Positions 32,735 to 43,050 are shown, numbered from the stretch's first letter. The stretch: 49,899 nt of DNA from Methyloversatilis sp. XJ19-49 (GCF_024580145.1 NZ_JANINI010000015.1:22002-71900), one strand, 5' to 3'. Program-made: numbers and translations. Notes: generated from the sequence alone by a model not told the origin.

Positions 32735-35129
32735 AGTCGACTGCGCCGCCGAGCCCTGCAGACCCGGGAACGATGTGACCCGAGGGCGATGGTCCGGACG
32801 GCGACACAGGCACAGGTGGTGCCTCAGGCAGGATTTCTCCTTCCGACGCCGGGCCCTCGGGCTCGTCCGGAATCGATTCCGGCGCGGGCGGCATGTGTTC
32901 CTCGTACATCAGATCGGTGCGCGGATTGCCCTGCGCGTCCTCGCCGGCATTGATGCTGATGAGGCCGTCGGGCAACGGCAGGCGCTCCTCCGGAATGTCT
33001 TTCAGTGCGTGGCGCATGTAGTCCACCCACATCGGCAGCGCGGCAGAACCACCGGTCTCGCCACGGCCGAGCGAACGCGGTGTGTCGAAGCCTATCCATG
33101 CAACCGTGACATGCGACGGCTGATAACCGCAGAACCACGCATCGAGGTATTCGTTCGTTGTGCCCGTCTTGCCGGCAAGATCGCTGCGCTTGAGCTGCAA
33201 TGCGCGCGTTGCGGTGCCACGGCGCACCACGTCCTGCATCAGGCTGTCCATCAGGTAAGCATTGCGCGCGTCGATCACGCGCTGTGATTCGTCATGCGGC
33301 GAGGTCGGCGTGAAACGCGCGAGCACTTTGCCGCTTCCGTCCTGTATCTCGCGCACCACGTACGGCTCGACCCGGAAGCCGCCGTTGGCGAATACCGCGT
33401 AGCCGGACGCCATCTGCCACGGCGTCACCGACCCGGCACCGAGTGCCATCGTCAGATACGGCGGGTGACGCGCCGCATCGAACCCGAAGCGCGTGATGTA
33501 GTCCTGCGCATAGCGCGGCCCGATCGAACGCAGCACGCGGATCGACACCATGTTCTTCGACTTGGCCAGCGCGGTTCTCAGCGAAATCGGTCCGTCGTAC
33601 TTGCCATCATAGTTCTTGGGCTGCCAGCTCTGGCTGCCCGTTTCTCCCGCCGAGACGACGAGCGGCGTGTCTTCCTCGACCGTCGAAGGCGAGTAGCCCT
33701 TTTCGAGTGCGGCCGAATAGATGAAGGGCTTGAAGCTCGACCCCGGCTGACGCCAGCCCTGGGTCACGTGGTTGAACTTGCTGCGATTGAAGTCGAAGCC
33801 ACCGACCAGCGCACGCACGGCACCATCGGCGCTGTCGATCGACAGCAGCGCCGCCTCGACCTCCGGCATCTGGGCGATCACCCAGCCCAGCTTGACATCC
33901 GGCATCACGCGCACCAGGGCACCGCGACGCAGCCGTCTTGCCGGCGGGGCCTTGTCGTCGAGCATCGAGCGGGCGAAGCGGATGGCGTCGGCGCCGAGCA
34001 TGAGCACCTCGCCGCCGCGTTTGTAGACCTTGATCGCTGTCGGGCTGGCTTCAAGAACGACGCCCGCGTGCAGGCCGGCGGCGTCCGGCACGTCCTGCAG
34101 CAGGTCATCCAGCATTTCATCGTCATCGGCGACGACGTCCTTCAGGTCGATGAAGGCCTCGGCGCCCCGATAGCCGTGCCGGCGGTCGTAATCGAGCACG
34201 CCCTTGCGCACCGCCTCGATTGCCGCTGCCTGATCGGAGCGGCGTATCGTCGTGACGACACGCAGTCCGAGTCCGTAGGCATTCTCGCCAAATTTTTCGA
34301 CCGCAATCTGGCGCGCCATCTCGGCCACGAAGTCCGCGCGCTGTTCAGACTGGGCACCGTCGCGGCGCACCGGCAGTTGCTGTTCGACCGCGGCCGTCCG
34401 CGTTGCGTCGTCGATGTAGCCGAGGTCCTTCATGCGGCGCAACACGTAGGCCTGACGCAGCGCGGCGCGCTTTGGATTGACGACCGGGTTGTATTTTGAA
34501 GGCGCCTTCGGCAGTCCGGCCAGCATCGCCGATTCCGCCACGCTAAGGTCTGCGAGGTTTTTGCCGAAATAGGCTCTGGACGCGGCAGCGAAGCCGTAGG
34601 CGCGTTGCCCCAGATAGATCTGGTTGATGTAGAGCTCGAGTATCTGGTCTTTAGTCAGGCTGTTCTCGATTTTGAATGCGAGCAGGGCTTCATAGACTTT
34701 GCGGCGCAGGGTGCGCTCGCTGGACAGGAAGAAGTTGCGCGCCACCTGCATGGTGATGGTGCTCGCGCCCTGACTCCGTCCGGAGGTGGTCATGTTGGAC
34801 AGGGCGGCACGTGCGATGCCCACGTAGTCGATGCCGTAGTGCTGATAGAAGCGCTCGTCTTCGGCGGCGATGATGGCCTGCTTCAGCGAATCGGGAACCT
34901 GGGCGATCGGAACGACCGATCGACGCTCTTCACCGAACTCGCCGATCAGATGCCCGTCGGCGCTGTAGACGCGCAGCGGGATCTTGGGCCGGTAGTCGGT
35001 GAGGATGTCGAGTGACGGCAGTTGCGGGTAGGCAAGCAGCACGACGATCAACGCAAGCGCGGCGCCGATGAGCAGCAAGCCCGCGAGAGCAGCCAGCGGG
35101 TAGGTGAACCAGCGAAGGACGGGGGGCAA
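32694..35129 (-). CDS. mrcA: Penicillin-binding protein 1A (bifunctional)
   Basis: A class A PBP of about 811 residues. One N-terminal membrane helix (WFTYPLAALAGLLLIGAAL) is followed by a glycosyltransferase domain (EDERFYQHYGID, then GASTITMQVARNFFL). A PBP1A-type OB insert comes next, then a transpeptidase domain with SxxK (GSSFKPF), SKN and KTGTT motifs, and a Pro-rich tail. The start is uncertain. An ATG at 35243 lies upstream of a perfect TATAAT (35168-35163), so TTG codons after that box are likelier; the TTG at 35129 gives an N-terminus like E. coli PBP1A and is used here, with the TTG at 35156 as alternative. The stop lies inside the end of cyaY. It is divergent from pilM, a conserved pairing. 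Confidence 0.9.
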   Translation of the reverse strand: MPPVLRWFTYPLAALAGLLLIGAALALIVVLLAYPQLPSLDILTDYRPKIPLRVYSADGHLIGEFGEERRSVVPIAQVPDSLKQAIIAAEDERFYQHYGIDYVGIARAALSNMTTSGRSQGASTITMQVARNFFLSSERTLRRKVYEALLAFKIENSLTKDQILELYINQIYLGQRAYGFAAASRAYFGKNLADLSVAESAMLAGLPKAPSKYNPVVNPKRAALRQAYVLRRMKDLGYIDDATRTAAVEQQLPVRRDGAQSEQRADFVAEMARQIAVEKFGENAYGLGLRVVTTIRRSDQAAAIEAVRKGVLDYDRRHGYRGAEAFIDLKDVVADDDEMLDDLLQDVPDAAGLHAGVVLEASPTAIKVYKRGGEVLMLGADAIRFARSMLDDKAPPARRLRRGALVRVMPDVKLGWVIAQMPEVEAALLSIDSADGAVRALVGGFDFNRSKFNHVTQGWRQPGSSFKPFIYSAALEKGYSPSTVEEDTPLVVSAGETGSQSWQPKNYDGKYDGPISLRTALAKSKNMVSIRVLRSIGPRYAQDYITRFGFDAARHPPYLTMALGAGSVTPWQMASGYAVFANGGFRVEPYVVREIQDGSGKVLARFTPTSPHDESQRVIDARNAYLMDSLMQDVVRRGTATRALQLKRSDLAGKTGTTNEYLDAWFCGYQPSHVTVAWIGFDTPRSLGRGETGGSAALPMWVDYMRHALKDIPEERLPLPDGLISINAGEDAQGNPRTDLMYEEHMPPAPESIPDEPEGPASEGEILPEAPPVPVSPSGPSPSGHIVPGSAGLGGAVDFRASGAPVRRPAG

Positions 35130-35162
35130 GAGGACGGATTTCCGGGCGGGCAACAAGCGTGA

Positions 35163-35168
35163 ATTATA
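35163..35168 (-). promoter_or_regulatory. Predicted -10 element of the mrcA promoter
   Basis: A perfect TATAAT is read on the minus strand. No good -35 is visible 16-18 bases upstream. Transcription would begin near 35156, which excludes the outermost ATG of mrcA as the start. Confidence 0.4.
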
Positions 35169-35214
35169 GCCGGCGGACCCGCAGAAGCTCCGCCTCGCGC
35201 CTACCCAAAATTTG

Positions 35215-35243
35215 TTTACTTGTCGATACCTTGCTGCTAGCAT
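35215..35243 (+). promoter_or_regulatory. Possible promoter of the pilMNOPQ operon
   Basis: TTTACT (35215-35220) and TAGCAT (35238-35243) are spaced by exactly 17 bases within an AT-rich stretch, each matching four of six consensus positions. A start near 35250 would leave a leader of about 48 bases before pilM. Confidence 0.35.
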
Positions 35244-35297
35244 CTTAATGTAAATTGTGAGTATTGGGTCTAATTCACTGTCTTAAAAGGAAAAAGC

Positions 35298-36377
35298 TTG
35301 GCCTTCGACCTGTCGATTTTTAACCCGGGAGCGCGCCCTTTGCTGGGGTTGGACGTGTCGTCCTCGGCGGTCAAGCTGGTCGAGCTGTCGCGGACAGCGA
35401 AAGGCGAGCACCGCATCGAGCGCTATGCCACGGAAAACCTGCCGCGCGATTCGGTGGTGGATGGCAACATCGCCAAGCTCGATGACGTGGCAGACGCGGT
35501 CCGGCGAGCATGGAAGCGCATGGGCACCTCGACGCGAAATGTCGCGTTGGCGCTGCCTGCTGCGGCCGTCATCACCAAGAAGATCATCGTTCCGGCCAAC
35601 CAGCGCGAACAGGAACTCGAAGTGCTGGTCGAGTCCGAGGCCAATCAATACATTCCTTTCCAGCTCGACGAGGTGAATCTCGACTTTCAGGTGGTCGGCC
35701 CGGCGCCGGGCAGCCCGGATGAAGTCGAGGTGCTGATCGCCGCATCGCGCAAGGAAAAGGTGGAAGACCGCGTAGCCATTGCAGAAGCAGCCGGTCTGCG
35801 CGCGGTGGTCGTCGATGTCGAGTCCTACGCCGCACAGGCCGCGTTCGAACTGGTCGAGAAGCAGTTGCCCGACGGCGGCAAGGACACCAACATCGTGCTG
35901 GTCGACGTCGGTGCCAATGTGATGAATGTGATCATCCTGCGCAACGACCAGCCGGTGTATTCCCGCGAGCAGGCTTTCGGTGGCTACCAGCTGACGCAGG
36001 ACATCATGCGCAACTACGGCATGAGTCCGGAAGAAGCCGAGGCGGCAAAGCGCACCAACACGCTGCCGGAAAACTTCGAAAACGATCTGTTGCGCCCCTT
36101 CATGGACAATCTGGCGCTCGAAGTGTCGCGCGCGCTGCAGTTCTTCTTCACCTCGACGCAGTACAACAGCGTCGACCACATCGTGCTCGCAGGCGGCTGC
36201 GCCGTCATTCCGGGGCTCGATGAAGTGGTTGCCAACCGCACGCAGGTGGAAACACGCATCGCCAATCCGTTTGTTGATATGCAGCTGTCTTCTGCGGTCA
36301 CCGCAAAGCGCCTGAGTCAGGATGCGCCGTCGCTGCTTGTCGCCTGCGGCCTCGCATTGAGGAGGTTCGACGCATGA
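35298..36377 (+). CDS. pilM: Type IV pilus assembly protein PilM
   Basis: A 359-residue actin-like ATPase of the cytoplasmic pilus alignment complex. The first phosphate loop LLGLDVSSSAVKLVEL (residues 16-31), a second VLVDVGANVMNV and a late VLAGGCAVIPGL give the FtsA/PilM fold. It binds the cytoplasmic N-terminus of PilN. The start is a TTG at 35298 with AAGG seven bases upstream; no better start precedes the conserved N-terminus. Its stop overlaps pilN by four bases. Confidence 0.95.
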   Translation: MAFDLSIFNPGARPLLGLDVSSSAVKLVELSRTAKGEHRIERYATENLPRDSVVDGNIAKLDDVADAVRRAWKRMGTSTRNVALALPAAAVITKKIIVPANQREQELEVLVESEANQYIPFQLDEVNLDFQVVGPAPGSPDEVEVLIAASRKEKVEDRVAIAEAAGLRAVVVDVESYAAQAAFELVEKQLPDGGKDTNIVLVDVGANVMNVIILRNDQPVYSREQAFGGYQLTQDIMRNYGMSPEEAEAAKRTNTLPENFENDLLRPFMDNLALEVSRALQFFFTSTQYNSVDHIVLAGGCAVIPGLDEVVANRTQVETRIANPFVDMQLSSAVTAKRLSQDAPSLLVACGLALRRFDA

Positions 36378-36949
36378 TACGGATCAACCTGCTTCCGCAT
36401 CGCGAGGAGAAGCGCAAGGCAAGACGCCAGCAGTTCGTAGCGTTTTCCGGCGCGACACTGCTGTTCGGTGCGCTCATCGTCGGACTGGTGAATGGCGTGA
36501 TCAATGGTTACGTGTCGGCGCAGGATGAAAAGAACGCCTTTCTGAAGACCGAAATCGCAGTGCTCGACAAGTCGATCGATGAAATCAAGCGTCTGCGCGA
36601 GCAGACCGACGCGCTGATCCAGCGCAAGCAGGTCATCGAGTCCTTGCAGGGCAACCGGTCCGAAGCGGTCGGCCTGTTCAACGAACTCGCCAAGAATGTG
36701 CCGGAAGGTGTTTACATCCGGAAGGTGTCGCAGCAAGGCGGGAAGATCAATCTGATCGGTTACGCGCAGTCGAACGCCCGCGTGTCAAGCCTGATGCGCA
36801 ACCTCGAATCGTCGCCGCTGCTCGAGCGGCCGACGCTGGTGGAAATCAAGGGGGCGAACGTCGACAAGCGCCGCATGAACGAATTCAACCTCGATCTGCA
36901 CATCACGCGGGCAGCGGACGAAACCGTCGCCAAAGGCAGGAAGACATGA
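36374..36949 (+). CDS. pilN: Type IV pilus assembly protein PilN
   Basis: A 191-residue inner-membrane protein. The short cytoplasmic MIRINLLPHREE, which docks on PilM, is followed by one membrane helix (about 24-46), a coiled-coil region and a periplasmic ferredoxin-like domain (GVYIRKVSQQGGKINLIGYA). The N-terminal INLLP motif is diagnostic. It overlaps pilM and pilO by four bases each, consistent with coupled synthesis of the alignment subcomplex. Confidence 0.95.
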   Translation: MIRINLLPHREEKRKARRQQFVAFSGATLLFGALIVGLVNGVINGYVSAQDEKNAFLKTEIAVLDKSIDEIKRLREQTDALIQRKQVIESLQGNRSEAVGLFNELAKNVPEGVYIRKVSQQGGKINLIGYAQSNARVSSLMRNLESSPLLERPTLVEIKGANVDKRRMNEFNLDLHITRAADETVAKGRKT

Positions 36950-37614
36950 AGGACATCCAGCTTCCGAAGATCGATCTGTCGCGCATCGGGGATGATTTCA
37001 AGAACCTTGATCCGAAGGATGTGGGCAACTGGGCGATCGTGCCGAAACTGGCAGTCCTGCTCGGCCTGTTGATCGCAGCAGTCGCTGCCGGCTGGTGGTT
37101 CCTGTGGGAGCCGCTGATGGTGGAACTGGAGCAGAAGCGCGCCGAAGAGCAGGCGCTCAAGGAGCAGTGGCTGCAAAAGAAAGGCGAAGCAGTCAATCTC
37201 GAACAGTATCAGCAGCAACTGAACGATATCGACCGGTCTTTCGGGGCCCTGTTGAAGCAGCTGCCGAACAAGGCGGAAATGGAATCGCTGCTGGTGGACA
37301 TCAGTCAGGCCGGCCTGAGTCGCGGCCTGCAGTTCGAGATCTGGCGTCCGGGCAGCGAAGCGGTCAAGGATTTCTACGCCGAACTGCCGATCACGCTGCG
37401 GGTGACCGGCGGATATCACGATCTCGGCAGTTTCGCGGGTGACGTTGCCAAGCTGTCACGGATCGTCACGATCGGCTCGATCGGCATCGAATCGGGCAAG
37501 GATGGATTGCTGAAGATGGATGCGGTGGCGACCACTTACCGCTATCTGGACGAGGAAGAGCTGGCCCGCGTGAAACGCGAAAAGGCAGAGCGCGAAAAGG
37601 GGAACAAGAAGTGA
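36946..37614 (+). CDS. pilO: Type IV pilus assembly protein PilO
   Basis: A 222-residue protein with a cytoplasmic segment (residues 1-40), one membrane helix (about 42-60, AVLLGLLIAAVAAGWWFLW), a coiled coil and a periplasmic domain that pairs with PilN. LLKQLPNKAEMESLLVDISQAGLSRGL is the typical family core. The C-terminal tail is highly charged (Lys, Glu and Arg). It overlaps pilN and pilP by four bases. Confidence 0.95.
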   Translation: MKDIQLPKIDLSRIGDDFKNLDPKDVGNWAIVPKLAVLLGLLIAAVAAGWWFLWEPLMVELEQKRAEEQALKEQWLQKKGEAVNLEQYQQQLNDIDRSFGALLKQLPNKAEMESLLVDISQAGLSRGLQFEIWRPGSEAVKDFYAELPITLRVTGGYHDLGSFAGDVAKLSRIVTIGSIGIESGKDGLLKMDAVATTYRYLDEEELARVKREKAEREKGNKK

Positions 37615-38138
37615 AGCGCGCATTGACCCTCGCCATGCTGTGCAGTGGTCTGGTGGCCTGCGGTTCGGAGGACCATCAGGACCTGCGCGCATGGATGGAA
37701 CAGAGCACCCAGGGGCTGAAGGGACAGGTCAAACCACTGCCCGAAATCAAGCCTTCGATCATTGTGGCCTACGAAACCGAGTCGCTGATCGATCCGTTCA
37801 GCCAGGCCAAGATCGAACCCGAGCGCAAGAAGGGCGGGGGCGGGGGCGGTGTGGGCCCGGATCTCGATCGCCGCAAGGAGCCGCTCGAGCAATACCCGCT
37901 TGATTCGCTTGCCATGGTCGGCGTGCTGCAGCAGGGCAAGGTCGCGTATGCGCTGATCAAGGCCGACGCGACATTGCACCGGGTCAGGTCAGGGAATTAC
38001 ATGGGTCAGAATTTCGGTGTCATCACGGCCATTGCGGATGACGGCATCACCCTCAAGGAAATCGTTCAGGACGCGGACGGCGAATGGGTCGAACGTACCA
38101 GTACGCTCCAGTTGCTGGAGCAGGAGACAAACAAATGA
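37611..38138 (+). CDS. pilP: Type IV pilus assembly lipoprotein PilP
   Basis: A 175-residue lipoprotein whose signal ends in LVAC (C17). The disordered periplasmic linker contains a run of glycines (KKGGGGGGVGPD). The C-terminal HR domain (LDSLAMVGVLQQGKVAYALIKADATLHRVRSGNYMGQNFG) contacts the secretin PilQ. The GTG start overlaps the pilO stop as GTGA. It links the inner-membrane PilNO complex to the outer membrane. Confidence 0.95.
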   Translation: MKRALTLAMLCSGLVACGSEDHQDLRAWMEQSTQGLKGQVKPLPEIKPSIIVAYETESLIDPFSQAKIEPERKKGGGGGGVGPDLDRRKEPLEQYPLDSLAMVGVLQQGKVAYALIKADATLHRVRSGNYMGQNFGVITAIADDGITLKEIVQDADGEWVERTSTLQLLEQETNK

Positions 38139-40255
38139 ATTTCGTCCGCAAGATCGCATGCCTGATCGTGGCCCTTGGCGCAAGCCTGATACCCGTTGCT
38201 TCGCTTGCCCAGAGCCAGCCCAACAGCATCGAATCCATTCTGGTGTCGCAGCAAGGCGGTGAGGTGCTGATCAAGGTCACCACCAAAACCGAACTGACTG
38301 CGGTACCGGCCAACTTCAGCGTCGCATCGCCCGCGCGCGTCGCGTTCGATTTTCCCGCGACAGGCAATGCCGTGGGGCGCAATTCGCAGACCGTGAACGA
38401 GGCCCATCTGCGCAGCTACAACATCGTCGAAGTCGGTGATCGCACGCGTCTGGTGCTGAATCTGAACAAGCTGTCGCCGTTCAATACCCGCATTTCCGGG
38501 CGTGATCTCTACATCAGTCTCGCGATGCCGGCCAGTTCCGAGGCGGTTGCCCAGTCCGACAACGTGTCGCGCTTTGCCGAGCCGGGCGTGTCGCAGGACG
38601 CGCAGACGCTGCGCAACGTCGGGTTCCGTCGCGGCAAGGATGGCGAAGGCCGTGTGGTGGTCGAGCTGTCCGACCCGAATACCGGCATCGACATCCGTCA
38701 GCAGGGCGCCAAACTGGTCGTCGAGTTCCTGCGCGCTTCGGTGGCCGACGAATTCCTGAAGCGCTACGACGTGACCGATTTCGGCACGCCGATCACCCAG
38801 ATGGAAGTCGTGCGCTCGGGCGCCAACACGCGCCTCACCGTGACGCCGACCGGCCTGTGGGAGCACAACGCCTACCAGAGCGAGAATCAGTTCATCCTCG
38901 AAGTGAAGCGGCTGGTCGAAGATCCGAACAAGCTGGTTCAGGGCAGCAAGCCCGGCTACCAGGGCGAAAAGCTGTCGCTGAACTTCCAGAACATCGACGT
39001 CCGTTCGGTGCTTCAGGTGATTGCCGACTTCACCGACAACAACATCATCACGTCTGACACGGTGGGCGGTTCACTCACCCTGCGTCTGAAGGATGTGCCG
39101 TGGGATCAGGCGCTCGACATCATTCTCGACGCCAAGGGCCTCGACAAGCGCAAGACCGGAAACGTGATCTGGATCGCGCCTCGCGACGAACTGTCGGCCA
39201 AGGAAAAACTTGCTCTGGAAAGCCAGCAGCAGGTCAGCGAACTCGAGCCGCTGCGCACCGAAACCTTCCAGTTGAACTATCACAAGGCCGATGTGCTGCA
39301 CAAGGCGATCACCGACGACAAGGACAAGCGTTTCCTGTCCAAGCGGGGTTCGATCGTTATGGACGTGCGCACCAACAAGCTGATCGTGACCGATATTCCC
39401 AGCCGCCTTGAGGACATCCGCCGCATCCTGAGCGAACTCGACATCGCCACCCGCCAGGTGCTGATCGAAGCGCGCATCGTCGAAGCGAACGAAGACTTCG
39501 CCAAGAACCTGGGTGCGCGTCTGGGTCTGAACCAGGCACAGTCGGGATCGGTGCAACTTGGACGTGCCGGTTTGAACATCGGAGGTTCTTCACTGGCGAC
39601 CGGCTTCCAGACCGGTCAGGTCCAGACGCAGCCCAACTTCACGACGGATTCGCTGGGCGTCAATCTGCGTGCGTCGAACATCAGCGGCCGCTCGCCGGGC
39701 CAGCTGTCGTTCGTGCTGTTCAACTCGGCGGCCACCCGCTTCCTGAACCTCGAACTGTCCGCGCTTGAACAGGACGGCAAGGGCAAGGTGATTTCGAGTC
39801 CGCGTGTCATGACCTCCGACCAGAACGAAGCACTGATCGAGCAGGGCGTCGAAATTCCGTACCAGCAGGCCACCAGCTCCGGCGCGACCAGCATTTCCTT
39901 CCGCAAGGCCAATCTGATGTTGAAAGTGAAGCCGCAGATCACGCCGGATGGCCGCGTACAGATGGCGCTCGACATCAACAAGGACACGCCCAACACCCAG
40001 CTGGCAACCGGCGCCGGTGTGGCCATCGACACCAAGCACGTCAAGACCGATGTGCTGGTCGAGAACGGCGGCACGGTGGTGATTGGCGGCATCTATACCC
40101 AGGAAGAACGCCGCACCCAGTCGCGCGTGCCGTTCCTCGGCGACCTGCCGTATGTCGGTTTCCTGTTCCGCAACACGGAAACCCGCGACAACCGCGCCGA
40201 GCTGCTCATCTTCGTGACACCGCGCATCGTCAGCGACAACCTCACGCTGCGCTGA
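38135..40255 (+). CDS. pilQ: Type IV pilus secretin PilQ
   Basis: A 706-residue secretin. A cleavable signal peptide (to about residue 25, SLAQ) is followed by two AMIN domains that bind peptidoglycan (about 30-130 and 160-260). N0/N1 domains begin near LSLNFQNIDVRSVLQVIADF, and the C-terminal secretin domain carries VISSPRVMTSDQNEA, VPFLGDLPYVGFLFR and TPRIV. It forms the outer-membrane pore for pilus exit. The ATG overlaps the pilP stop by four bases. Length is typical. Confidence 0.96.
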   Translation: MNFVRKIACLIVALGASLIPVASLAQSQPNSIESILVSQQGGEVLIKVTTKTELTAVPANFSVASPARVAFDFPATGNAVGRNSQTVNEAHLRSYNIVEVGDRTRLVLNLNKLSPFNTRISGRDLYISLAMPASSEAVAQSDNVSRFAEPGVSQDAQTLRNVGFRRGKDGEGRVVVELSDPNTGIDIRQQGAKLVVEFLRASVADEFLKRYDVTDFGTPITQMEVVRSGANTRLTVTPTGLWEHNAYQSENQFILEVKRLVEDPNKLVQGSKPGYQGEKLSLNFQNIDVRSVLQVIADFTDNNIITSDTVGGSLTLRLKDVPWDQALDIILDAKGLDKRKTGNVIWIAPRDELSAKEKLALESQQQVSELEPLRTETFQLNYHKADVLHKAITDDKDKRFLSKRGSIVMDVRTNKLIVTDIPSRLEDIRRILSELDIATRQVLIEARIVEANEDFAKNLGARLGLNQAQSGSVQLGRAGLNIGGSSLATGFQTGQVQTQPNFTTDSLGVNLRASNISGRSPGQLSFVLFNSAATRFLNLELSALEQDGKGKVISSPRVMTSDQNEALIEQGVEIPYQQATSSGATSISFRKANLMLKVKPQITPDGRVQMALDINKDTPNTQLATGAGVAIDTKHVKTDVLVENGGTVVIGGIYTQEERRTQSRVPFLGDLPYVGFLFRNTETRDNRAELLIFVTPRIVSDNLTLR

Positions 40256-40316
40256 TCCTGAATCCACCTGAGGGGCGGCCCCGAACGTGAGGCCGTCGGC
40301 CGGGGCGGGCGGGCAC

Positions 40317-40325
40317 TGCTAGAAT
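40317..40325 (+). promoter_or_regulatory. Extended -10 promoter candidate in front of aroK
   Basis: TGC followed by TAGAAT forms an extended -10 (TGn plus hexamer) without a recognisable -35. Initiation would fall at about 40332, directly at the aroK GTG codon (40333). Confidence 0.35.
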
Positions 40326-40332
40326 CCGGCCC

Positions 40333-40860
40333 GTGGAACACAGCGACAACATCATTCTCGTCGGCCTGATGGGCGCCGGCAAAACCACGGTCGGACGGCA
40401 GCTTGCGCGACGCCTGCGCAAGCGCTTTGTCGACTGCGATCACGAGATCGAAGCGCGCACCGGCGTCAGCATCCCGACGATCTTCGAAATCGAGGGCGAG
40501 GCGGGTTTCCGCCGGCGCGAAAGCGCAGTGATCGAATCACTCGCCCAGGACTCCGGTCTGGTGCTCGCCACCGGTGGCGGCGCAGTGCTCGACCCGATGA
40601 ACCGCAAACACCTGAAGGCCGGCGGCTGGGTCGTCTATCTCGATGTCCCCCCCGACGTGCTCTGGCACCGCACCCGCGGCGACCGCAACCGTCCGTTGCT
40701 GCAGGTCGATGACCCGCGCGCGCGGGTGCGCGAACTGCACGGCATCCGCGATCCGCTGTACCGTGAAGTGGCGGATTTCATCGCCGAAAGCGGGCACGGC
40801 AGCCCGCTCACCATCGTCCGTCAACTTGAACGGGAATACCTGAGCCGATGCGCAGCCTGA
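40333..40860 (+). CDS. aroK: Shikimate kinase
   Basis: A 175-residue enzyme that phosphorylates shikimate with ATP in aromatic amino-acid synthesis. The Walker A loop is GLMGAGKTT (11-19). [11 protein letters not shown] holds the shikimate-binding Asp, and GFRRRES and TGGGAVL are the other substrate segments. A lid with RNRPLL follows. The GTG start has no ribosome-binding site, and a possible extended -10 box lies just upstream, so the message may be leaderless if that promoter is used; transcription from pilM is equally likely. It overlaps aroB by 13 bases. Confidence 0.95.
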   Translation: MEHSDNIILVGLMGAGKTTVGRQLARRLRKRFVDCDHEIEARTGVSIPTIFEIEGEAGFRRRESAVIESLAQDSGLVLATGGGAVLDPMNRKHLKAGGWVVYLDVPPDVLWHRTRGDRNRPLLQVDDPRARVRELHGIRDPLYREVADFIAESGHGSPLTIVRQLEREYLSRCAA

Positions 40861-41936
40861 ACGTCGCCCTTGATGAACGCGCCTACGACATCCACATCGG
40901 TCGCGGCCTGATCGATCGCGGCGACCTGCTGGCGTCGGTGCTCAAACGCAAGCGCGCGGTCGTCATCAGCAATGAGGTGGTCGCACCGCTGTACGCCGCG
41001 CGTGTGCTCGCCGCGCTCGATTCGGTCGATGTCGCCCACCAGTTGGTGGTGCTTCCCGACGGCGAGGCGCACAAGGACTGGCCGACGTTGAACCTCATTT
41101 TCGACGCGCTGCTCGGCGCCCGGGTCGAACGTTCGACGACGCTGATCGCGCTGGGTGGCGGCGTCATCGGCGACATGGTCGGCTTCGCTGCGGCAACCTA
41201 TCAGCGCGGCGTGCCCTTCATCCAGGTGCCGACCACGCTGCTGTCGCAGGTGGATTCCAGCGTCGGCGGCAAGACCGCCATCAATCACCCGCTCGGCAAG
41301 AACATGATCGGCGCCTTCCATCAGCCAAAGCTGGTGCTGGCCGACATCGATACGCTCGACACGCTGCCGGAGCGTGAATTGAAGGCCGGCCTGGCCGAAG
41401 TGATCAAGTACGGCCTGATCCGCGACCGCGAATTCTTCGACTGGCTCGAGATCAACATGCCGCGCCTGCTGGCGCGCGACACCGACGCGCTGGCGTTTGC
41501 CATCGAACGCTCCTGCCGCAACAAGGCCGAGGTGGTGATCGAAGACGAAACCGAAACCGGTGTGCGGGCGCTGCTCAATCTCGGCCATACCTTCGGCCAC
41601 GCGATCGAAACCGGTCTTGGCTACGGCGAATGGCTGCACGGCGAAGCCGTTGCCGCCGGCACGCTGATGGCGGCCGAGCTTTCGCGCCGGCTGGGCTGGC
41701 TGGGTGACGCCGACATCGCGCGCATCCGCGGCATTCACGAAGCAGCCGGCCTGGCGCTGCGTGGCCCGCGCCTGGGTGTCGACCGTTATCTCGAACTGAT
41801 GTCGCACGACAAGAAGGTCGAAGCCGGCAAGCTGAGACTGGTGCTGCTGCGTGCCATCGGCGACGCCGTGGTGTGGGGCGACGCGACGCGGCCTGACGTC
41901 GCATCGGCGATCGAACAGTGTTGCGCCGATGTCTGA
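40848..41936 (+). CDS. aroB: 3-dehydroquinate synthase
   Basis: A 362-residue NAD- and metal-dependent enzyme that makes 3-dehydroquinate from [65 protein letters not shown] and the metal-binding [11 protein letters not shown] are all intact. It overlaps aroK by 13 bases and dgt by eight, continuing the pil-aro transcription unit seen in many proteobacteria. Confidence 0.96.
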   Translation: MRSLNVALDERAYDIHIGRGLIDRGDLLASVLKRKRAVVISNEVVAPLYAARVLAALDSVDVAHQLVVLPDGEAHKDWPTLNLIFDALLGARVERSTTLIALGGGVIGDMVGFAAATYQRGVPFIQVPTTLLSQVDSSVGGKTAINHPLGKNMIGAFHQPKLVLADIDTLDTLPERELKAGLAEVIKYGLIRDREFFDWLEINMPRLLARDTDALAFAIERSCRNKAEVVIEDETETGVRALLNLGHTFGHAIETGLGYGEWLHGEAVAAGTLMAAELSRRLGWLGDADIARIRGIHEAAGLALRGPRLGVDRYLELMSHDKKVEAGKLRLVLLRAIGDAVVWGDATRPDVASAIEQCCADV

Positions 41937-43050
41937 GCTGGCTCCGTACGCCGCACGTGAAGACAATTCGCTGGGCCGTGTGCACCCCGAAGAGGCGCCG
42001 TCGGAGCGCAGCCAGTTCCAGCGCGACCGCGACCGCATCATCCACAGCACCGCGTTCCGCCGCCTCGAATACAAGACGCAGGTGTTCGTCAATCACGAGG
42101 GTGATCTCTTTCGCACGCGGCTGACCCACAGCATCGAAGTGGCGCAGATCGCCCGCTCGATCGCGCGCGCGCTGCGGGTAAATGAGGATCTGGTCGAGGC
42201 GATTTCGCTGTCGCACGACCTCGGACATACGCCATTCGGCCACGCCGGCCAGGACGCACTGAACGAGTGCATGCGCGAACACGGCGGCTTCGAGCACAAC
42301 CTGCAGAGCCTGCGCACGGTTGATCTGCTGGAAGAGCGCTACGGCGCCTTCGACGGGCTGAACCTCACGTTCGAAACGCGCGAAGGCATCCTGAAACACT
42401 GCTCGCCGGCTCGCGCAAAAGACCTCGGCGATCTGGGTCGGCGCTTCATCGAGCGCACCCAGCCGACCATCGAGGCGCAGATCTGCAATCTGGCCGACGA
42501 AATCGCCTACAACAATCACGATGTCGACGATGGTCTGCGCTCCGGCCTGATCACGCTCGACCAGCTGGAAGAGGTGCCGGTGTTCGCGCGCTACCGGCGC
42601 GAAGTGCTCGATCGGTACCCGCAGATCACCGGCCGGCGCCTGATCCACGAAACGATCCGGCGCATGATCAATGCGCAAGTCGTTGATCTGGTCGCCGAAA
42701 CCCGTTCCCGCATCGCGGCGGCTGCGCCGGAGTCGATCGAAGACGTGCGCGGCGGGCCGGAACTCGTTGCCTACAGTGACGCCATGCGGGCGGAACAGCG
42801 CACCCTGAAGCAGTTCCTGCGCGACGAGCTGTACCGCCATTATCAGGTGCTGCGGATGACGGCCAAGGCGCGGCGCATCGTGGCCGAACTGTTCGGCGCC
42901 TTCCACGGCGATCCGAAGTTGCTGCCGCCGCAGTACCAGTCCATGGCGAAGGACGACCGCGCACGCGCCATCGCCGATTACATCGCCGGCATGACCGACC
43001 GTTACGCCATGCGCGAACACCGCCGGCTGTTTGCCGTGGGCGACATCTGA
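41929..43050 (+). CDS. dgt: Deoxyguanosinetriphosphate triphosphohydrolase-like protein
   Basis: A 373-residue HD-domain protein of the Dgt type 2 group. [25 protein letters not shown], the HD pair in [15 protein letters not shown] and the late [16 protein letters not shown] segment define the metal site. Members hydrolyse dGTP or other dNTPs to the nucleoside and triphosphate. The ATG lies eight bases inside aroB. It is shorter than E. coli Dgt, as expected for this subfamily. Confidence 0.92.
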   Translation: MSELAPYAAREDNSLGRVHPEEAPSERSQFQRDRDRIIHSTAFRRLEYKTQVFVNHEGDLFRTRLTHSIEVAQIARSIARALRVNEDLVEAISLSHDLGHTPFGHAGQDALNECMREHGGFEHNLQSLRTVDLLEERYGAFDGLNLTFETREGILKHCSPARAKDLGDLGRRFIERTQPTIEAQICNLADEIAYNNHDVDDGLRSGLITLDQLEEVPVFARYRREVLDRYPQITGRRLIHETIRRMINAQVVDLVAETRSRIAAAAPESIEDVRGGPELVAYSDAMRAEQRTLKQFLRDELYRHYQVLRMTAKARRIVAELFGAFHGDPKLLPPQYQSMAKDDRARAIADYIAGMTDRYAMREHRRLFAVGDI

